This document shows positions 13,454 through 16,884 of a DNA stretch of 16,884 nucleotides, one piece after another. The translations under genes were made by a program, and so were the position numbers. The notes below the pieces were generated by a model. That model saw only the letters and a program-made list of their open reading frames with translations, did no database searches and was not told where the DNA came from. The stretch covers positions 1 through 16,884 of the forward strand of contig JAMOQV010000238.1 of the NCBI GenBank assembly GCA_027068615.1. The letters run 5' to 3'. Numbering within the stretch: position 1 is the first letter of the stretch; each line of letters opens with the position of its first letter. Source of the stretch: Helicobacteraceae bacterium (GTDB taxonomy: Bacteria > Campylobacterota > Campylobacteria > Campylobacterales > Sulfurimonadaceae).

Positions 13454-15253
13454 TTATCCTATCTCAGCTACGATTTGACCTTCAACTACTTTATCATTAG
13501 TAGCAACATTTATAGATTTTACAACACCACCACGAGTAGCAACTACATCTATTTCCATTTTCATAGATTCTAAGATAAGGATAACATCACCCTCATTTAC
13601 ACTTTGACCTGGATTTGCAACTATTTTCCAAACATTACCTGGTAAAAGAGCTTTGATAGGTTCACTATCTCCACTTGTTGGAGCTGGAGTTGATTCAGCT
13701 GGAGCTGTACTTTCGCCATTTACTGCTGTAACTTGAATATCTGCATCACCCTCTGCAACTTGAACACTAAACTTCTCACCATTAACTACTACTGTATAAT
13801 TTCCACTAGCCATATTTGAACTTCCTTCACAATCTTTTTTCATTTCTGATATTTTTCTAACATTTAACTCACCCTCACCTTTTAAGAAAGCTATACCTTT
13901 CTCTTGACAAGCAGCAGCAATAAAAATGTTTTCTTCACTAATCTCTAAACCTTCTTCTTTTAGCTTATCGATAGCATGTTGAAGAGATTTTGTTTCATCT
14001 GCATTTGCTAAATCTAATGCTTTTTCAGTTGTTGGCTCAAGATTTAATTTTTCAGATGCAATTTTTACTATCTCTGGATCTGGTGCAACTGGAGTTTTAC
14101 CAAAGTAACCAAGTACCATTTTTCCATAACCTGGAGCTATAGCTTTCCATGGTCCTTGCATAACATTGTTAAGTGCTTGTTGGAAGTAGAACTGAGAAAC
14201 TGGTGTCACAGATGTACCATAACCACCTTTTTCAACTACCTCTTGCATAGCTGCAATTACTTCAGGAAATTTATCTAAAATATCGTTATCTCTCATCATT
14301 TGAGTATTTGCTGTTAATGCTCCACCTGGCATTGGTGAAAATGGGATAACTGGAGAAACCATAGTAGCCTCAGGTGGCATAAAATAGTCACTTAAACAGT
14401 TTTGTAACTCTTTTTCATAAGTTAAGATATCACCTATTTCTAAACCACCAAGGTCATAATCCATACCTTTAGTAGCATGAAGCATTGTAAGAATATCTGG
14501 TTGAGAAGTACCACCACTTACAGGAGAAGCAGCCATATCTATACCATCTATACCAGCCTCTAATGCTGCCATATATGCAGATACAGAAACACCAGCAGTT
14601 TCGTGAGTATGAAGTCTTAAATGTGTATCTTTTCCAACCATCTTACGAGCCATTTTGATAGTCTCATAAACTTTTTGAGGATTAGAAGTACCAGAAGCAT
14701 CTTTAAAACAAATACTATCATAAGGGATACTACTATCTAAAATCTCACGAAGAGTCTTTTTATAAAAATCAACACCGTGAGCACCAACACATCCTGGTGG
14801 TAAATCCATCATAGTTACAACAACTTCGTGTTTTAAACCATGATGAGCAATCCTTTCACCAGAATACTTTAAATTTTCAACATCATTTAAAGCATCAAAA
14901 TTACGAATAGTAGTAGTACCATGCTTTTTAAATAATTTTGCATGTAAATCGATAAGCTCTTTTGAACCAGTATCTAACATAACTGTATTTACACCACGAG
15001 CTAGTGTTTGAAGGTTTGCATCTGGTCCAACTATCTCACGGAATTTATCCATCATCTCAAATGCATCTTCTCTTAAGTAAAAGTATAATGATTGAAATCT
15101 TGCTCCACCACCAAACTCAAAGTGATTTATTCCAGCTTTTTTAGCTGCCTCTACTGCTGGAAAAAAATCATCCATTAGTACACGACCACCAAAAACTGAC
15201 TGGAAACCATCTCTAAAAGTAGTATCCATTATATCTATAAATTTTTTAGCCAT
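13454..15253 (-). CDS. oadA: Oxaloacetate decarboxylase alpha subunit (biotin-carrying carboxyltransferase)
   Basis: OadA transfers CO2 from oxaloacetate to biotin, giving pyruvate. The 599 residues comprise a DRE-TIM barrel carboxyltransferase domain (about 1-270), a conserved carboxylase domain (about 290-480), an Ala/Pro/Thr-rich linker (about 510-525) and a biotinyl domain (about 528-599). Visible catalytic features are DTTFRDG (10-16), the lysine in ICFKDASG (Lys184, probably carboxylated and metal-binding), HTH (His215, His217) and the biotin site ESMKM with Lys565. The same architecture serves pyruvate carboxylase subunit B. The adjoining oadG and oadB make the Na+-pumping decarboxylase the better call, though reversible or anaplerotic use cannot be excluded. 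AAGGA before the ATG overlaps the oadG stop, suggesting coupled translation. Confidence 0.93.
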   Translation of the reverse strand: MAKKFIDIMDTTFRDGFQSVFGGRVLMDDFFPAVEAAKKAGINHFEFGGGARFQSLYFYLREDAFEMMDKFREIVGPDANLQTLARGVNTVMLDTGSKELIDLHAKLFKKHGTTTIRNFDALNDVENLKYSGERIAHHGLKHEVVVTMMDLPPGCVGAHGVDFYKKTLREILDSSIPYDSICFKDASGTSNPQKVYETIKMARKMVGKDTHLRLHTHETAGVSVSAYMAALEAGIDGIDMAASPVSGGTSQPDILTMLHATKGMDYDLGGLEIGDILTYEKELQNCLSDYFMPPEATMVSPVIPFSPMPGGALTANTQMMRDNDILDKFPEVIAAMQEVVEKGGYGTSVTPVSQFYFQQALNNVMQGPWKAIAPGYGKMVLGYFGKTPVAPDPEIVKIASEKLNLEPTTEKALDLANADETKSLQHAIDKLKEEGLEISEENIFIAAACQEKGIAFLKGEGELNVRKISEMKKDCEGSSNMASGNYTVVVNGEKFSVQVAEGDADIQVTAVNGESTAPAESTPAPTSGDSEPIKALLPGNVWKIVANPGQSVNEGDVILILESMKMEIDVVATRGGVVKSINVATNDKVVEGQIVAEIG

Positions 15254-15261
15254 ATTAATCC

Positions 15262-15492
15262 TTAACTTTGTCTATGATGAGCTATTGCTGCTGTAATAGC
15301 TGCAATGACTTTTTTATTATCTTGCTTATTTGCCACTGGAGGATTGATATCTACCTGTGGTTCGGGAAAATATTTATGTACTATTTTTGACATCATATTC
15401 ATCATGAATATAAGGACAATAAGAAACATAAAAACAGTTCCCATACCTAGCACCATAAATTTAAAACCCTCTAGTATGAGGTTAGTCTCCAT
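15262..15492 (-). CDS. oadG: Oxaloacetate decarboxylase gamma subunit
   Basis: OadG is the small membrane subunit that assembles and stabilises the alpha-beta complex. The 76 residues have one transmembrane helix (about 11-32, FKFMVLGMGTVFMFLIVLIF), a short polar linker with prolines (PEPQVDINPP) and the typical C-terminal helix with AAITAAIAHHRQS. In characterised OadG proteins, C-terminal histidines bind Zn2+ and contact the alpha subunit; two adjacent histidines are present here. AAAGG lies seven bases before the ATG. It is the first gene of oadGAB, with oadA starting eight bases after its stop. Confidence 0.9.
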   Translation of the reverse strand: METNLILEGFKFMVLGMGTVFMFLIVLIFMMNMMSKIVHKYFPEPQVDINPPVANKQDNKKVIAAITAAIAHHRQS

Positions 15493-15523
15493 AAATCTAC
15501 CTTTATTCTGTAATTTGCCCTCA

Positions 15524-15534
15524 AGTATAGTATA
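15524..15534 (-). promoter_or_regulatory. Candidate -10 region of the oadGAB operon
   Basis: On the minus strand two overlapping TATACT hexamers (15534-15529 and 15529-15524) lie 32-42 bases before the oadG ATG. No convincing -35 box is seen upstream, which is common in this phylum. The 150-base gap to the divergent DUF3817 gene holds promoters for both directions and is otherwise featureless AT-rich sequence. Confidence 0.35.
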
Positions 15535-15605
15535 AAATAGTTTAAAAAAAATTTTAACTCTTTATTATATTTTTAAAACTAATTTATTTGTTACTATTTT
15601 GTCAG

Positions 15606-15611
15606 TATAAT
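15606..15611 (+). promoter_or_regulatory. Candidate -10 box for the DUF3817 gene
   Basis: A perfect TATAAT at 15606-15611 lies 31 bases before the ATG at 15643, with the weak -35-like TTTATT (15583-15588) 17 bases upstream. The leader would carry GAAGG before the start codon. Confidence 0.5.
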
Positions 15612-15642
15612 GCAAATCTAAAATTTAAATGAAGGTAATTTT

Positions 15643-15930
15643 ATGTCAGATATTGTTAAAAAGTTTTCACTTATAAATACACTTGAGGGTTATTCTTATC
15701 TAATACTACTTTTTATAGCTATGCCTCTAAAATACATAATGGGATTTGCTATAGCTGTAAAAATAGCAGGTATGATTCATGGAACATTGTTTATAGCATT
15801 AGTAATACTTATGTATTTATCTTATAAAGAGGTTAAATGGGAATTTAAAGAGAACATTGTTTTTTTTATAGCTTCACTAATACCTTTTGGTACTTTTTTT
15901 ACAAAAAAGAGGATTCAAAGCTATTTTTAG
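15643..15930 (+). CDS. DUF3817 family integral membrane protein
   Basis: The protein has 95 residues and about three hydrophobic helices (near 15-32, 41-58 and 69-83). The pattern LINTLEGYSYLILLFIAMPLKY, then VKIAGMIHGTLFIALV and ending ASLIPFGTFFTKKRI matches the DUF3817 family, whose members are small inner-membrane proteins of unknown function. The EGxSYL...AMPLKY and G-HG motifs are the most conserved in that family. GAAGG precedes the ATG by about eight bases. The next gene starts 39 bases downstream on the same strand and is probably co-transcribed. No role is assigned. Confidence 0.85.
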   Translation: MSDIVKKFSLINTLEGYSYLILLFIAMPLKYIMGFAIAVKIAGMIHGTLFIALVILMYLSYKEVKWEFKENIVFFIASLIPFGTFFTKKRIQSYF

Positions 15931-15969
15931 ATATCATCTCACTTAAAATTATAATAAAAGGTACTCTTG

Positions 15970-16266
15970 ATGATAGCTGGAATGTATGAACAAGATTTTT
16001 TAGCGTATGTTATCTTTGGTCTTATTTTAAACTTTGTTTTTTCTATAATGTTTGGTGTATATCTAACTAAAAATATAGGTATGCAAGAGATGATAACTTC
16101 TAAAGGTGATAAACAACAATCTTTTTTAGTTAGTATAAGTTTACTAATACCTTTTGCAAAAATGTTAATCACCTTATATAGAGTAGCAATACTTCAAATA
16201 TACTTTCTAAATAAAGGATATTCTCATAAAGAATTTTGGATATATATGACTCACAATAGAGACTAA
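15970..16266 (+). CDS. Small membrane protein of unknown function
   Basis: The protein has 98 residues with two or three hydrophobic segments: AYVIFGLILNFVFSIMFGVYL (about 12-32), FLVSISLLIPFAKMLITLYRVAIL (about 52-75) and a tail ending WIYMTHNRD. I do not recognise a family. The ATG at 15970 is chosen because AAAAGG (15956-15961) ends eight bases before it. An in-frame TTG at 15967 is possible but adds only one residue. It follows the DUF3817 gene by 39 bases. Both proteins contain an SL(L)IPF segment late in the chain, which may be chance in hydrophobic sequence. The stop TAA shares bases with the stop of the convergent gene. Being a real gene rests on the ribosome binding site, the length and the coherent membrane profile. 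Confidence 0.65.
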   Translation: MIAGMYEQDFLAYVIFGLILNFVFSIMFGVYLTKNIGMQEMITSKGDKQQSFLVSISLLIPFAKMLITLYRVAILQIYFLNKGYSHKEFWIYMTHNRD

Positions 16267-16772
16267 TCTCCTCTATAAAAGATCATACAATTTCTTAAAA
16301 CTTTATCTTTGTGTAATCCTTTTTTTAAAAAAGAGGCCTTTTTTTGGGCTTTGTCTAGTTTATACCCATATATCTCATCTTTAAGATATTTTTCTTTTAC
16401 AGCTATGCCATTATCTACCAATATCTCAGATAATGTTTTTAAACCTTTAGCATGAATCAGACATTTTCCATCTTTAAACGTTATATGGTACATTTGAAAT
16501 ATCTTTAAAAGAGAAGCGGATAAATGCTTAAGTAATGGATTTTGTATATAAAATTTATCGATATGTTCTTTACAAACGGATGACACAGAAGGACTTCTAT
16601 AAACATCTTCTAAGGTAGCTATACCATACGGCCTACAAATAAATGAGTAATTCTTATATGTAAACTGTTGAAAATCATTTGAATATACATTTCTTAATAT
16701 AGCTAAAGTTGGTTCCTTTGCTTCTAAAAAATTTGTTATCAACAAAACTATGAAAATAAATTTATAAAACAT
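16263..16772 (-). CDS. Exported SNase-like (thermonuclease-fold) protein
   Basis: The protein has 169 residues and a signal peptide (about 1-18, MFYKFIFIVLLITNFLEA, cleavage before KE). The C-terminal half, about 103-160, reads like the end of a staphylococcal nuclease domain: GLKTLSEILVDNGIAVKEKYL, then a Lys/Gln-rich helix KAQKKASFLKKGLHKDK. The first half is less typical, and the arginine/glutamate catalytic set of active nucleases is not obvious, so it may be an inactive or specialised member. Four cysteines in the mature part could form periplasmic disulfides. Two bases of its stop codon are shared with the stop of the convergent membrane protein gene. The ATG has no Shine-Dalgarno sequence; instead a perfect -10 box stands six bases before it, predicting a leaderless message. 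Confidence 0.6.
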   Translation of the reverse strand: MFYKFIFIVLLITNFLEAKEPTLAILRNVYSNDFQQFTYKNYSFICRPYGIATLEDVYRSPSVSSVCKEHIDKFYIQNPLLKHLSASLLKIFQMYHITFKDGKCLIHAKGLKTLSEILVDNGIAVKEKYLKDEIYGYKLDKAQKKASFLKKGLHKDKVLRNCMIFYRGD

Positions 16773-16786
16773 GTTATAATTATAGC
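16773..16786. promoter_or_regulatory. Divergent overlapping -10 boxes, each six bases from a start codon
   Basis: The 14 bases between the two ATGs contain the palindrome TATAATTATA (16775-16784). Read forward, TATAAT (16775-16780) is followed by six bases and the ATG at 16787. Read in reverse, TATAAT (16784-16779) is followed by six bases and the ATG at 16772. Neither side has a Shine-Dalgarno sequence, so both mRNAs are predicted to be leaderless. The two RNA polymerase sites share two -10 bases, so they should be mutually exclusive. No good -35 boxes are seen within the flanking coding sequence. Confidence 0.55.
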
Positions 16787-16876
16787 ATGAATGACTTCAA
16801 ATTAAAACTAATACTTAGTATACTAGGTGGTGTGGTTTTTGCACTGATATTTATACTACTTGCATTTATTGTTTAA
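16787..16876 (+). CDS. 29-residue single-helix membrane microprotein
   Basis: The complete short frame runs from ATG at 16787 to TAA at 16874-16876. It encodes MNDFKLKLILSILGGVVF followed by ALIFILLAFIV. The layout is a polar start with two lysines, then about 22 hydrophobic residues, as in a one-pass protein with the N-terminus inside. A small-residue motif GG sits in the helix, which could support helix packing. I recognise no family. Support comes from the well-formed membrane profile and the perfect -10 box six bases before the ATG. There is no ribosome binding site, so it would need leaderless translation. A second stop-like TAA follows immediately in the same frame. Chance origin remains possible at this length. 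Confidence 0.45.
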   Translation: MNDFKLKLILSILGGVVFALIFILLAFIV

Positions 16877-16884
16877 TAAACTAT

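Noticed and set aside
15939..16172. 77-codon minus-strand frame opposite the 98-residue membrane protein
   Set aside because: The plus-strand gene has a ribosome binding site and a coherent membrane profile. The minus frame has neither and would begin and end inside it.
1..16884. Mobile element, prophage, CRISPR array or tRNA-associated genomic island
   Set aside because: No transposase, integrase, spaced direct repeats or duplicated tRNA 3' end was seen, and composition is uniform.

Overview
This is an AT-rich, densely packed chromosomal window. It is most consistent with a member of the Campylobacterota (Sulfurimonas/Arcobacter-like). The reasons are: a hemE gene followed directly by a COG0731-type radical SAM gene, an order I recall from this phylum; the divergent oxaloacetate decarboxylase set oadG-oadA-oadB; a CheV protein; a sigma-54-like promoter; and a preference for A/T at third codon positions. 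Codon use and base composition look even throughout. I see no insertion sequence, phage gene, CRISPR array or integration scar.

Layout. 1-1638 (+): the 3' two thirds of hemE (heme synthesis), then a radical SAM protein whose ATG directly follows the hemE stop. 1644-1765 (+): tRNA-Asn(GTT) behind a consensus promoter. 1866-2933 (+): a sigma-54-type promoter driving a 338-aa protein with RTX-associated, EF-hand-like calcium loops. 7755-2936 (-): a likely four-gene operon of a Cache-PAS-GGDEF diguanylate cyclase, argD, a TolC-family outer-membrane protein and an exported LamG-like beta-sandwich protein. 7793-8602 (+): an orphan PhnD-type periplasmic binding protein divergent from the cyclase. 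11065-8580 (-): an HlyD-like adaptor translationally coupled to a compact cytoplasmic molybdopterin oxidoreductase. 11110-12060 (+): cheV. 15492-12120 (-): oadGAB, a sodium-pumping biotin-dependent decarboxylase. 15643-16266 (+): two small membrane proteins. 16772-16263 (-): an exported SNase-like protein. 16787-16876 (+): a 29-residue membrane microprotein.

How the genes may work together. The window mixes housekeeping functions (heme, arginine, tRNA, the oxaloacetate/pyruvate node with Na+ export) with sensing (diguanylate cyclase, periplasmic binding protein, CheV). It also has pieces of an envelope export system: the TolC-like and HlyD-like proteins are present, but no inner-membrane pump is encoded here. 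The most attractive leads are the mirror-image TATAAT-N6-ATG arrangement at 16770-16789, which predicts two divergent leaderless mRNAs, with the same spacing before the PhnD-like gene; the sigma-54 site before the calcium-loop protein; the 28-bp palindrome that carries both stop codons of a convergent gene pair; and the possible pairing of the PhnD-like protein with the diguanylate cyclase.
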